From Erigeron canadensis (Eukaryota > Streptophyta > Magnoliopsida > Asterales > Asteraceae): DNA of 64,000 bases. Location: assembly GCF_010389155.1 (NCBI RefSeq), contig NC_057765.1, forward strand, positions 42,737,559 through 42,801,558, read 5' to 3'. This document shows positions 10,690 through 22,855 of the stretch, one piece after another (position 1 is the stretch's first letter; each line of letters opens with the position of its first letter). Position numbers and translations under genes: made by a program. The notes under the pieces are model-generated. The model saw only the letters and a program-made list of their open reading frames with translations, had not been told where the DNA came from and searched no databases.

Positions 10690-13600
10690 CTATTTTCTTT
10701 GTTTCTTTGACGGAATCTCTGATGGTGATTCAGCCTGCAAAATAGATCCATCGCTCTTACATCAACATACTTGCAACTGTAGTAATCATAATTACGTTTG
10801 GTGTAAATTCTGTATAGAATGTAAAAATTAGCTGATGAAATCAAGTTTTCATATCTTTTAAGGAGTCTTAGAATGTATCATTCTGTGATGAATGAAAGCA
10901 AATGCAAAAACTTTTTTATTCTTAATAAACCCACTATGTAATATACCTACTATAAAAACATGACTTCATGTCTTTTGGCCCTTTTAACAAAGCCGTCCAA
11001 ACAAAGTCTTGGGCTGCTTTGATCGATAATTTAAATAGACTTCCTAACCTCTCTAATAGAGATTATACATTGCAAATTAAAATTTCTGTAGAAATGAACA
11101 CAGGGTTTCTAATTTAATCGAACACATAAAATGAGCAGAATGCTGCATGAGCGAAAACTTACTGCATTTGAGAGTTGCTCACGGATATAAGCCATTGATC
11201 TCAACATGGCACCTAATGTATCTCTGGACACCTGAAACCTCACCTCGGATTCTCCTGAAGTAGAATCTGTATCTTGAAGCTGGAAACACATAGGTATATT
11301 AGTCAAAAGGTAAATTTGAAAATTAGATAATGAGCTTGTGAAATTATTTTCATTCTTGATAAGTGAGTTCTATTTCATAAATTATAACAAATTTATCAAC
11401 ATAAACTAAACGACAATAATAAAACCATGAGAATCTATTTCAAGCTCGTATATGATTCTCTAGTGGTAAATACATTGAACATTTAAGATAATTTATAATT
11501 TATAAAAAAAAGAAGATAATTTATAATTTTATACATTTAAATTAATAAGGCAAACTCCAAACTAAAATAGTTTGAGTCACATTTATTACCGGGGAAACCC
11601 TTTTCCCAATAGTTTGTGTCACTTGTAAACCTTTTGATAGGAACTAGAGGTACCAATTTTGACCCATTTACTCATGAATAGCTCAATATTGAACGGGTCA
11701 AATTTAAAAGTATAGGTGAAAGAGGGTTGATCAAACAGAATGAACCACTGACTGTTTAAAAAAGATGAATGTCCGGCAACCCCAACCACCACAACCTACA
11801 ACGTGAGATGTAAATCAAACTGACCCCGTTCAGACGGTGGACCAACCAAATAATCCAGCTTAAATAAAAAAAAATCTATTAAAATAAGTTCCCCTTGGCT
11901 CAGCTGGGGATTGAACCTGGATTACTTTAAATGCTCCCATATTTGGAACCAAACACGAGAGGCACCCAATGTCTATATTCAATTACAAATTCCTTTACCA
12001 TTTAATTCCAAGTAATATTAGTATTGGCTTTTTAGTCATAACCGAACCTACATCAACTATTTGTAGAATTTGTAAACACGATATTGCAGTGTTTTTGCCT
12101 TTTTGGGCCCATCTACCCGTACTAAACAATGAATGTTTCAACCCAAATCTGATACAAACATTTATTTCGAAAATGCCATACCTTCAAATTAATTACAGCA
12201 ACCCTTTTTGCAGGGGAGGAGAGGTGTTCATTAATGTAAGCCATTGACCTTAACATGGGCTCTAGCGTAACTGTTGAGAGCTGAAACTTAACCTCGGATT
12301 CAATAGCCGGTGTCCTTCGATAATCTTGCAACTACAGGTAGCGATACTTATAGATCAGAGATAAGTAAAATAGGCAATCAGTTAACAAATAAAAGGACCA
12401 AGGATGCTATAGTCAAGTTCAAGGCCCTAATAACAGATCATCGTTTTAATTTCAATATAATTACTAGGTTCCCCCATGAGTTTGGTATATTGCTGTGATG
12501 GAAATTGGAGCTGCCCCTCATTTTTTAGATCAGACATACCTAATTACGATGGACTCAAAATAAAAGAAAGCGTAAAGGATGCTATCAGGCCAAAGAGCCA
12601 TATTACCGGTTATATTTTCAAGTTCAATATAATTATCAATCTTCCCCACGAGTTTGGCATATTGCTGCGGTGGAAATTAGATAAAGTTTTTTTCATCAAA
12701 ACATGCATTGAACTATAATTGCCATTTAATATAAGGTTTCAATGTGATGAGGAGCCCTCCATCACACAATGTTTCATGGTAACAGCAATACTTTTTTGGA
12801 GAGCCACCAAGTAAAAAAAGTGTGTGCGTGTGAAATTTGTCATTATCATTACAAGAATCTTCACGTTGAAAGCTTAGCATGTTTTCATAATACATTCTCT
12901 TAATGATTTAGTGCCATATAAGCAAAATTGATATAAATGCAACGCAGCTGTCAACTAAATGAGAGAATGCAATTTCAAAAGTCTATTATTATTTACATAA
13001 TTACATCTATTAATCTTTTGAGAGGCAAACACTTGCACTCAACACACTACTTACACTAATTGTCACAAGTGAGACTTGAACCCACAACCAATTGATTGAT
13101 GGGTCAGGGTCACACCCAAAACCGCAAGGCCAATGTCCCTTTAGTTCAATGTTTTACAAAATAAATCACTATAAAATCAGAAAGAGAATAACTGGAGATG
13201 TTAATGAAGTATAATTAGTTGGGTCTTAATAGTTACTTCACAATACACAAGCAGACTACATAATATCATTATGAATTACCAAAAATGCAGATAATAAACG
13301 ACATTTTCCAAATTATAATATTTCTATGAATCCAATGTATAAAAGTAGGAAGACATTTATTTAATGAAGTTTCTTTGTCCATTTAATAAACATAAATTGA
13401 TTTAAATTTCTCTGCATAAAATTCGTTTCTCCCAGCACTATATTGATTTAAATTTCTCTGAATAAAATAGTTTCTTTGTCCATTTAAGTTTCTTAAAACT
13501 AATGATGACATTCTAAAAATCATTTCTCCCAGCACTATATTGATTTTAATTTCTCTGCATAAAATTCCATATGTCTTGCCACTTAAAGTGGCCCACTTTA

Positions 13601-16432
13601 TAACACCAACCTCACTCCTTAATATACGTTAGGAGTCCATTCAATTCAATCTCAGTCTAATAGTGATTGAATGCCTGGACACTAGGAGATTCTTGCTATT
13701 TATGTTCAATTAAAAGAAGCAACTAAGATATTTTTTTCAAACTAACAAAGATAAGATTGAAATGTGTACCTTCAGGTTTATGACAGCTACTCTATTTGCT
13801 GGAGGCAAATTTCTATTTTCCATTACCCATGTCATTGACTTAAGACAAGGAAGAATCGCCTGCGCGAAATGAAAACAATACAACTATAATTGCATCATTC
13901 TTTTGTACTACATAAAGAATTGCATATAAAGGTGAGGGAACGGGCAGGTTAGGGTTTACGGTTTGGGTATGGATGGAAACTGGTCGAGTTGACCCAGAAC
14001 ACCTTTTTGTCCAAATCTATTCTTTTGTAAATACTCGGTGTGCCAAACATGATTAAACAGATTATATTAGTACATAAACAAATGGGATGTTACTCGTTTT
14101 ATGCATTAACAAGACAATGGTGGTCACTTTTAACCAGTTTTGACCAACTTCCTTTTGAGCTACGATTTGTTTACTTGACTCGCTATAGAGAACCATAACC
14201 CTATTTAACCCATTCAGAAGTAATTGCCTCGTTATTCCTCCTTTAAACGAGTTATCGTACCATGTTGCCAGGATGGCCGTCATCACTGCGCATAGAGACA
14301 GGGGCCATGCGGGGGAGATTCAAGTCAGTAACACGTTGAGGAAGTAGACTACCATCATTAAGCTTAAATCGTCTCACTACTTCATCCTGTCGCGGCCATA
14401 GTAAAGGTGTCATATCAGGTGCAGGAGAACCGGTCTTACGGTTTTCATAACCAACAACACTGGCCCGTGAACTAGGTGGTGTAAAACTTGCCACATTTGT
14501 CTTTGCAGCGGCCACCTTCTTCCCGCCTTCTCTAAGAAAAGCCATAGCCAAAGTAAATGTATCCGGAGCAATGGCCCCTTCCTCAGCAAATTTAATAGCT
14601 TGCCGAATTAATTGATTGTAACGAATACCTAATGAGTCGGGCTCGTTTCCTTTCACGTATAACTCTAACGAATAGTTGCATTTTGCATCTCTTGTCCATC
14701 TTCTTAGAATGTACTGGGACGGTAATGTGAGTACATTCGTCACTGTAAAGACGGTCAAAATATGTCTACAAATAACTCCGGAATACTCAAACATCTGGCA
14801 GCTGCAATTTGCTCTTAACTCCCCAATATTAAAGGAGACAATATACGCTTTCTGGTCGTCTTCAAATTTTGCAACCCTAAATGTGCTTACAGCACCATCG
14901 CCGTCAATCCTGTTTGCTGTATACACAAACGTTTCAACCAACTCTTCTTGAAATTTTGAAAATATGGTTTTTGTGTAGGAATTTGCCGCTTGTTTCTCCA
15001 TCGGTGATGGTGTTCTCAATACCGCAGTGGCGCAAATTGTATCAAAATCTGCTTCTATTTCCTTCTCAATTGAGTTCTCCAAAGCTCTTTCATACTGTCT
15101 AAAGAACAAAGGCACGGTAGTGTGTTCGTTTACATAACCATCAAAGAAAGAGCTTTCAAAACCATGGTTGGAAGAAAAGCCAGCAAAAAAGGTATCACGG
15201 AAATATGCAGGGGCCCATTGTTGTCGCACAGCATATAACATTTGCAACCAATCATTTCTTCTAAGATCATATCTATCAAGAATAGAATCCCATGCCGATT
15301 CGAACTCATTAATTGTTTCTGTCAAATTGATGCAATTATATAATTCGGTCTGAAAATTAGGATGCATGTGACACACATATGCCAACCTTTCATGACCTTC
15401 TCTAAGTACATGCCACTTGCTGATACAGTGACGAGTTCTCGGAAAAACATTTGCAACTGCAGCCTGTACAGATTTCTCAGAATCAGTGATTAAAGAGATG
15501 GGGGCTTGATCACCCATGGCAGCAAGAAATGTCTTGAAAAGCCATGTATACGTACACTCGGAATCATCTAGAAGCAATGCACAACCGAACAAAATTGTTT
15601 GACCATGATGGTTCACGCCCGTAAAAGGAGCGAATGGTACTTTGTAATGTTTCACTCTGTACATCGTGTCGAGTGTAACAGCATCACCAAAATGACTGTA
15701 AGCAGTTCTAGACCGAGCGTCAGCCCAAAACACATTAGCCATACGGTTATCATCGTCCAGCTGTATGGCGTAGTAAAAACCTGGGTTCTCAGCCTGCATT
15801 TTTCTGAAGTAATCAAGAAGATTTTGAGCATCTCTTCCGAATGACCTTTTACTAGTAGAATGTCCAACAGAATTAATTATAGAATCTGAAATCTGGACCC
15901 CACGGTTTGATTCCATAGAAGTACTCCTAGAGAGATACATAACACCATTAGGAACAACTCCTACCATCGGGTGACTTTCAGATGTATTCGTCTTTGCCCC
16001 AGAAAATTGTCGTTTTTGTCGATGATAATTCACCTTATGAGCATTTGTGAGCGGGTGATTATGTTCCTTCACAAACTTTGTGACAACCCAATTATTTTGA
16101 CTTTTTGATTTGATCCTAAGCATTGCATTACAGCCATCTCCTGATGCAGCACACAAAAATTCAAAAACTGCAAGATTTGTATCAGACATGGATCGGATAT
16201 TTTGATTAACACATGTTGTGAACCCATTGCGTTTAGCATACTCATTGTAAAATGTCTTGGCAGCATCAGCATATGTAAATTCTAGACCCACATGTGGCTC
16301 GGTTTCCATATATTTATCATGAGGTGTAAGAACTCCAGCAGGGTCTGGTCTACCATTTGAATCATCAAAGCGATCAAAGACAACACTATGTTGCCCCATG
16401 ATCTCCTCTTCTATGCTCATCAGTCCATCCAT
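10690..16432 (-). CDS. FRS3: FAR1-related sequence 3 (FRS3)-like transcription factor, 5 coding exons
   Basis: Plant transcription factor family domesticated from MULE transposases; FHY3/FAR1 members act in light signalling (known). Coding exons (minus strand): 16432-14261, 13859-13770, 12331-12182, 11279-11163, 10734-10690. All junctions are phase 0 with GT-AG sites. The product is 857 residues, close to the 851 I recall for Arabidopsis FRS3. The start chosen is ATG at 16432 ([10 protein letters not shown]); the open frame continues 60 codons upstream but resembles 5' leader. The FAR1 DNA-binding domain covers residues 45-128 (C94, C101, H124, H126). The MULE-like domain covers 251-342 with TLDT (D255) and ITDSEK (D317). 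A SWIM finger has C543, C545, C555 and H557. The C-terminal exons encode repeated [11 protein letters not shown] / [11 protein letters not shown] units and end SKKQRK. The match along the length to FRS3, including the C-terminus, is strong. Confidence 0.93.
12399..12690. repeat. Tandem duplication inside an FRS3-like intron
   Basis: Two units share GGATGCTAT..., a middle part ending in TTCAATATAATTA, and a tail GAGTTTGG(T/C)ATATTGCTG(T/C)GGTGGAAATT-like. Unit one is at about 12402-12510 and unit two at about 12576-12682. The spacing is about 174 bases and the units have diverged. It lies in the intron between coding exons 2 and 3 of the FRS3-like gene, and nothing indicates a function. Confidence 0.6.
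13020..13150. repeat. Dispersed repeat with tRNA-like words in FRS3-like intron
   Basis: The stretch contains AGTGAGACTTGAACCCACAA and GGGTCAGGGTCACACCC, wording that resembles internal promoter boxes of SINE-derived sequence in reverse orientation. A similar phrase, CTCAGCTGGGGATTGAACCT, occurs at about 11897-11920. There is no cloverleaf, so this is not a tRNA gene. It is best read as a SINE or retroelement remnant. Confidence 0.35.
13370..13575. repeat. Imperfect tandem repeats in FRS3-like intron
   Basis: The words TTGATTTAAATTTCTCTG, CATAAAATTC and TTTCTCCCAGCACTATATTG recur two to three times with small changes, suggesting local tandem duplication. The block sits in the intron between coding exons 2 and 3. 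No coding content was seen. Confidence 0.55.
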
Positions 16433-17422
16433 ACCGAAGCAAACTTGTAAGGATGTTTTACAAATACTCCACTTTGTTTTTGCATCTTTCCAGATATGAA
16501 AAGAATCATAAACGGCTTTAAACTTCAACCAAGAATATAGAGGACCTGCTAATTTAGAAGGACTATCTCTCCAATGACTGATACAGAATTCCAACAAAAG
16601 CAAACGGATCATATAAAAATTTATATCATAACTAAGATAGGATTGAAATGGAATATTTTTTGCTTATAATGAACAACATCCAACAATTGGAATGACAGCA
16701 TCATGAGTTCTTTACCAGGAAAACTTAAAGTCAATTGATATCTGGCAACATAATGCTACTAAATAGTTTGATATGTTTGAATACATATAAAAAATGATTA
16801 TTTTAGTATTTAACTCCTGCCATCGAGTAAACACGTAGAGTCGGATATAATAAAATTTAATCTGTGCAGTTATTGCCCCTATTTATTCAATTTATGTTGA
16901 TGATGAGGAATTAAGTAAAGAGTATTATTGCGACCAAAAGAAAACTTAATTTATAATTCGGGGTGGTCATCTCACACAACTAAATCCAAACAAGAATTTA
17001 CCCAACTCTTAATGGAAAATATAATATCGCAATAAAATGAAAAACAAAAAATTACTCCATACGACCGTACTAAACAAAGAAGTTTGCACGTTGATAATCT
17101 TACAAAAATCATAGCATAAGAAAATATACATGTTGTTTAAGCAACCGATCCAACATTCTTATTCTATTCATATCCACGACTGCACCTAATTTAGGTTTCA
17201 TTACCATATTCTTCTATACAATGTTATCAGGGTCACACCTTCGACCAACATCGAGATATGTAACAATGTAAAACTATTCTCTATGTATTCTACCCCAGTA
17301 CATGTGTATATCTACATACAAATCTAAAATAAAAACACACCTAAAACTTTTTACTCAATTACAATACTGAGTCTCTGAGTCGGAAAACTTAGCACTTACA
17401 TTATATTAGCTATATAGCTATA

Positions 17423-17493
<71 letters not shown>

Positions 17494-17771
17494 AAATGTA
17501 AGAAATTAAAAATAAAATTAAACAAACGAAAAAAATGCTTAAGCTAGAATCTATATTCTATAAATAATATCATTAAAAATGTGATTATGCTCAATTATCC
17601 GTACAAGAAACTTAATTTTAATATATAAATTGTTCGTTAAATTATACAATTACACACATACATATATATATGTATGTACACAAATTATACATGTGTAAAC
17701 CAGAAGTCCAGAACATATATAATAAATAAATGAAAAAATATATACGTATAGATATATGAAAAAGTATATAC
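16433..17771 (-). other. 5' leader and leader intron of the FRS3-like gene, with a TA microsatellite
   Basis: Upstream of the chosen ATG the frame stays open to 16612, then AT-rich sequence follows. A pure TA repeat covers about 17421-17480. On the minus strand, CTATCTAAG|GTATATAC gives a donor at 17771/17770, which implies an intron from there to an acceptor near 16590-16530 (for example CTGTATCAG). No other gene was seen. Confidence 0.5.
17421..17480. repeat. TA microsatellite
   Basis: About 60 bases of uninterrupted TA in the leader intron of the FRS3-like gene. Such tracts are unstable and also host some of the foldback elements in this window. Confidence 0.95.
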
Positions 17772-17895
17772 CTTAGATAGATTGATTGAAGGAGAGAGAT
17801 GAAGGTGGTTGTTAGGGTTCCGTTTCAGGTGGTATTCACCGGGGAGAGTGAGTGATTTGTTATTATGGACATTATTGGCTAACGGTGTATTATGA
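17772..17895 (-). other. Probable non-coding first exon of the FRS3-like gene
   Basis: On the minus strand this segment has C/T-rich leader composition (ACTCACTCTCCCCGG, TCATCTCTCTCCTTC). It includes GGAACCCTAACAACC and ends in a good splice donor CTAAG|GTATAT. It fits a 5' untranslated exon about 1.3 kb above the ATG. The upstream limit is a guess because no clear TATA box was found. Confidence 0.45.
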
Positions 17896-17899
17896 TCGT

Positions 17900-20160
17900 C
17901 GGATTAAATATCTAACGGCTGTCATTAGGGGCTTCATAACAAAAATTTGACCTGAGCGGTTCGGACCCAACCCCGCGAAACAGGTTGGTCTTGCTGTACT
18001 ATTTTATTTTATTTTTTTTTAAGTTAGTTTAGGCCATTTTAACCAACAAATCGTTGAACCTCCAACCCCCTCCTTATGGAAAATACCTTGAGATGAGAAA
18101 CCCAAGACTCGAATCCGAGACCTTGAGAAAAACTCACCTCCGGGACTCATATAGTAGATTTAGAAGATACCTCTGGCCAACCAACCTAAGTGGAATTATT
18201 TACTTATTTTTACAACAAAAAATTGTTAAGTTTTGCAAATGATTGTGCATTATGTCATGGATCCAAAGTGTTAAGGTCAAGGACTTGGTATCTTTTTTTT
18301 ATTATTAAGTTATTTACTTTTCTTTTTTAATAAAAAAACAAAATTTTAACCACCAATAAAATATAATCGGGATTTCCATCTAGGATATCTCAAATTCTTA
18401 ATGACTAAAGGCGCTCACTATCGTTGATCGAAACCCGCAACAGACTACTATTCCAACCGAATGGAAGCCATGATGACTAAGATGCATCAATTCTAGGAAA
18501 AACTTTTACAAAGGTTACTTCCAAGTCATGTGTAAAATCTGAATGTCTCCCCATTCTAACTTTGGATCAGCTTTTATGATATATATGATCAAAATTTAAA
18601 AATCTAAACATGTTTAGAAAATGATTAAATACATGAAAATATTTATATGTGAAAGATTCATATCAACCCATATCAAATACTAAAATATTTATATGTGGGA
18701 GATTTATCATTCAAGCTTAAATGAGAGAAAATTCATATTCACTTTTCTTACTTGGGTAAGGATATTTCCTACTCTACAATGTATATCAGTTCGGCTTTAG
18801 CATCTATGGCATGCTATCAGTTCAACTTTAGCATTAGCATTTAGGATTTATCTGACTTAACTTACCTGACGGAGAACAGTGGGAACATAAAGATAAACGA
18901 ATTAACTGAGTACTAGATCGACTAAATTGAACAAATGATAGGTCAAGATCATGTTGTTCATTGAAAATTGAAGAGTGGAGAACAAGTAGACATCACGCGG
19001 ATAATTTCTATTTCTTGTTATCGTGGAATTCGTTATCAAGATGGATCACCCTTACGCGGTCAAGGAACTCATACCCGTGTTAGGACTTGTCGCAAGCGAA
19101 TTTGAAAATGAAAGAAGTCTACCGAAAGAGTCAATCTCATTCTAAAGGAGTTAATGAAAGCCTGAATTCAATATAAAAGTAGGTTCTTCTTCGATTCAAG
19201 CAAGTCGACCATAAGGTGAATCGATGACAAGATTGAAGTTATTCCTAGCCACCATTGCTTTCTGCCTTTACTTTATTATAGGTAGGATCTTAAGTTATAT
19301 GGTTAATCCACATATATGTGAATATTGTACGACAAAAATATAACTACGAACCATCATGTATATTATTTTTAATTGGCCCAAATATTTTATGCAATGATTG
19401 GATAGCCCAAACATATAAAAATATAAACTTGTAATCCATATACCGATATACTGGGCCTCTCACATTTACCATTTTACTATAGTAACTAGTCTACACAAAC
19501 AACAATCCAACATTTGTACGGTTAAAAAAAAATAGAAATGAAAATCTAATCAATCAAATAGTGAAAGCTAGTTGTATTTTCTTTTACCATTATGACCGAA
19601 ATCAAAAACTAAAGGAAATCCCAATGTCTAGTCTATCTTCTCCATTTTCCTCATTTTCAATTGAACAAAAAGCGTGGATATGTATCCAACACTTGATCCC
19701 GCTTAACCCTGTTGCATTTTTGTTGCAATTTGATAAATAGTGTGGACATGCAGTATAATCGCTAAATAAGAATGACTTGATTAGTGTTAGATGACTCATA
19801 AATAAGTTTATGGTTATACCATTTTTACCAACGGTGTACTTTATAGTTTCATGGTTAGTAAACTACTCCAACCCGTTATTGTCAAAATATTCGTTTTAAT
19901 GCCGTTTAAAAAAAATCACCAACCAAACTTGAATTTCTTTACATTTCAAGTTAGTTTATAATACAAATATCAAAACAAAACCATTATTTAAACGACCTGT
20001 TTTTAAATTCTCTTGTTTCACAAAACCTTCATATATGTTTTCGAATCAAAGTGTATTTATGTTCAGATAACCGTTTTAATATCTGTTATGACTAGCGAAA
20101 ATCTAATTTTTTTTTATGTTAGTTCAATTCTTTTAAAGCGTCAATGTTTCTTGCTTTAAT
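17900..20160. other. Intergenic region without a recognisable gene
   Basis: This is AT-rich. It includes a SINE-like remnant (listed separately at 18045-18165) and a short local duplication of ATATTTATATGTG near 18640 and 18695. A relatively GC-balanced stretch at 19000-19200 holds no long ORF. I see no other feature. Confidence 0.6.
18045..18165 (-). repeat. SINE-like dispersed repeat, copy 1
   Basis: On the minus strand it reads GAGGTGAGTTTTTCTCAAGG, then TCGGATTCGAGTCTTGGG and TCTCATCTCAAGGTATTT, ending AGGAGGGGGTTGGAGG. The same order occurs on the plus strand at 41120-41235. The ATTCGAGTC word resembles a pol III B box. Two related copies in one window support a dispersed short retroelement. 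Confidence 0.5.
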
Positions 20161-20550
20161 TCAATTTAATGTACAGCCCCCAAAGTGCAAAACTTAGCAA
20201 AATAGTGGTCCGCTTCATTTGAAAGCTTTATTTGGTTTCCATGTGATCATTCATTTCTTTTCCCTTTTTTATATGTTGTAGATTTTAAATTTGCTTGTTC
20301 TTTTTTGGTTATTTTTTCTCTATGGTTACATTGTGTTTAAAAGAATGTTTAGTTCCATTTTATTTGTGACGTTGATTTTTTTTTCATCATGTTACAAACA
20401 CGCCACACAATGTGAAAACAAAAAGTCGTAGAATGTAAAAATTCTTAATATTATGTTCAATCATCTCTTTGTAATACTATTTGGCGCGCCAAGTGTGGTT
20501 TCTACATATATGTCAAATATATTTCATCTCAACAAGTACATTTTGATTAT

Positions 20551-22191
20551 TGATGTGACTAATGTATATCCATTACTCACATCGTTATTGGCCATTTTAA
20601 TACATGTTTTTAGTCGCTTTTGTATGCATTTGGCGCATTTATGGTGTTTGTTAGTGCTTACAGGCTCTAAACAGGTTACGCGTCCATTTGGTACATTTTC
20701 GGGTGATTATTGGCCAGAAAGTACGTTATGTTGATGAGAGTTGATTTGAATGGTCAAGACAGCAGAACTTAGCAAGTAATCGAGACCGAAACAAGTTGGT
20801 TCTATACAAGCTCTTGACTGCGCCGCAGTGGGGATGCACAAGCCCACTGCCGCCGCAGTCCTGATCCACGGAAATTAATGGACAAACCCCCACTGCGCCG
20901 CAGTGGGGATGGCAACAGAAGGACTGCGCCGCAGTCAAGTAAAGAAGAAAAGTGGTCGTGGATTCATACTGCGTCGCAGTGGTGGTCACACAAGCCACTG
21001 CGCCGCAGTCAGCCGAAGTCAAGTCGACCAATACCTCATTGCGCCGCAGTGAGGATAAGTTAAGACCCACTGCGCCGGAGTGGGTGCACGGGGAAAAGAA
21101 ACCTAGGTCGGTTTTGCATCAGATTTTCAGAGGGTATATAAGCAAAAGCCTAAGTCGAAAATTAGGTTATCCAAAATCTTTCTAGGAGCTGCTCTATCAG
21201 GATTCTTCCTTCTCCAATCAAGTGAAACACTTAGGCGGACTCATCGAAGATATTACGGGCACCCATCTCGATCGTATCTACTTATTGTCTTGCATTTTAT
21301 TTTCTTCAAACAATTGGTACATCATGTTTCTCTTCTATTTTATTCATTATTGTGAATTGATCATGAGTGGCTAACTGTTTAATCATCCACCTTGATGAAA
21401 CTAGACGGATAATGTGATTGCAATATTGTTAATTCAAAAGGGTTTATTTAATTATCGTTGTTCTGTGATCTTGATGATATTAATTCTTTTCATTAATTAA
21501 TTTCGGTATTGGTTGCATATGATTCTTCGTTGGTGGTACCAGTTGAATGTGTATGTGATTTTAAAACGGTTACTTGTCTATAAGTAATTATCACTAGTTC
21601 ATGGTATGATAGTGAATATCATTTTAAGAAAAGATTAATTTTGTCAACGTGATTGATATCGGTTGGTGGTACCACGTTATTGTCACATAGGTTCAATTGA
21701 TAATTTGATAGTCAATAAAACTGATTGTTAGAAGAATTGTCTTGGTTTTGGTGGTACCGGCTTGGGTAATTCGACTGGTAGTTAGGTGATTCGATAATTT
21801 ATTCACGGTTGGTGGTACCACGTGAGTAGCTTAATCTTGTCACGATTATCTTTTAAACTCTAGAGAATTTGTTCTTCATCAAATGCAATCACATTTGAAG
21901 TCAAGGAAAGTCAAGGTGGATGACTTTTAATTATATTGTCTGAACTGTTCTTTTAAATTTATGCAAACATTTTGCAAAACCAATTTATTTAATTGTCAAA
22001 AGGAATTTCGAAGCAACACCCGTTTTCCAAACCATTTTATAAGCAACTAATCATTTCACAGTCCCTGAGAACGAACTCAGACTTATCTCTTAACTATATT
22101 ACAAACGATCGGGTCCACTGCCCGTGAGTGCGTAGTAGTGAGTTGTTGGGTAGTTTTAGTTTATAAATTTAAAGCTCAATTTTACACATCA
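20551..22191 (+). mobile_element. Solo LTR of a retrotransposon, 1641 bp, TSD ATTAT
   Basis: Begins TGATGTGACT and ends TTTACACATCA; the 7-base ends TGATGTG/CACATCA are inverted. It is flanked on both sides by ATTAT (20546-20550 and 22192-22196). The related segment at 26.2 kb shows the empty site. Inside, in order: a GC-rich palindrome array (20817-21081), a TATA box GGGTATATAAGC near 21132 giving plus orientation, a stem-loop-rich region with four GGTACC motifs, and a downstream part with CAGTCCCTGAGAACGAACTC and GAGTGCGTAGTAGTGAG. No internal coding region or second LTR is present, so it is a solo LTR left by recombination. A Ty3/Gypsy origin is a guess from the 3' part. Confidence 0.88.
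20817..21081. repeat. Array of eight ACTGCGCCGCAGT palindromes in the LTR U3
   Basis: Copies at 20817, 20846 (one extra base), 20892, 20923, 20968 (one change), 20997, 21038 (one change) and 21069 (one change). Each is a 6-base inverted repeat around a central C. Spacing is 28-46 bases and irregular. The array lies just before the LTR TATA box in otherwise AT-rich DNA, so it may be a binding-site cluster for a dimeric protein or a CpG-rich methylation target. That role is inference. Confidence 0.85.
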
Positions 22192-22290
22192 ATTATGAAA
22201 AGTCCAATTCGAATGCCAAGATGTCACTTTGAATGTAATAAATTAACACTGAAGAACGATTTTGTTGCAATTATACAATGACATTTCATA

Positions 22291-22850
22291 TGTTTTATGT
22301 TAAAAAATGTTAATTGTGACTTATAGATCTAGGGAGAGTACTATACTATTATTTATTACAGGATTCAGTCAATTCGTTAATAAGAGGTGAAATTGACATA
22401 ATTAAAGAACATAACGGTTCACAACTATTGTGATATATACATGTCAAAAAAATGTTTGACTTGAAAACAATCAATAATTAGAGATTGAACCAAGATTTAT
22501 ATAGACCAACAACAGATCGACAACGGTTAGTAATAACCGAACTAATAAAAAGACTAAGCTTAATTAACCTAATGACAGTACGTGAAGTATGGGGCATCCC
22601 CTTTACTTCTTTATAAAAAGTTCATATATTCATACTAAAAAAAGCCAGAAATTCTGATTAAAAACAAATCCAGAACCAGAATATATATAAAATGCAGGGG
22701 AAAAAAAACCAAAAATGAAAATTAGCAAAATATAACATTAGAGTATTCTCGTGATTATACTAGCTAATTGCTAATTAACTGATATACAGTACATCATAAC
22801 TCCAAGGAAATTACACCTGAAACACATATCCTTCTGATAAGCTGTAGCTG
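22291..22850. other. Intergenic, no feature seen
   Basis: AT-rich sequence between the duplicated segment copy A and the LEA_2-like fragment. I see no ORF, terminal repeat or RNA gene in it. Confidence 0.55.
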
Positions 22851-22855
22851 TAGTT

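Larger units (their letters stand above)
20168..22290 (+). repeat. Duplicated non-coding segment, copy A (interrupted by a solo LTR)
   Basis: Phrases in order (AGTGGTCCGCTTCATTT, ATGTGATCATTCATTTC, TTTGGCGCGCCAAGTGTGG, TTTTGATTAT, then after the LTR AAAAGTCCAATTCGAATGCC) match copy B at 25325-26310 (TTGTGGTCCGCATCG, AAGTGATCATTCAAC, ATTTGGCCAAGTGTGG, TTTGATTATGAAAAG). Copy B reads through the LTR insertion point without a break, giving an independent empty-site control for the insertion at 20551-22191. Confidence 0.75.

Noticed and set aside
14676..15867. Several 60-90 codon ORFs on both strands within the FRS3-like gene
   Set aside because: They are other-frame shadows of the 14261-16432 coding exon.
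20726..21070. Cys-rich 114-codon minus-strand ORF resembling a small secreted protein
   Set aside because: Its cysteines come from translating the palindrome array. It lies wholly in the LTR and changes frame with spacing.
20817..21081. CRISPR-like array of short repeats
   Set aside because: Repeats are 13 bases with irregular spacing, lie inside a plant LTR with TSDs, and have no cas genes nearby. CRISPR arrays do not occur in plant nuclear DNA.
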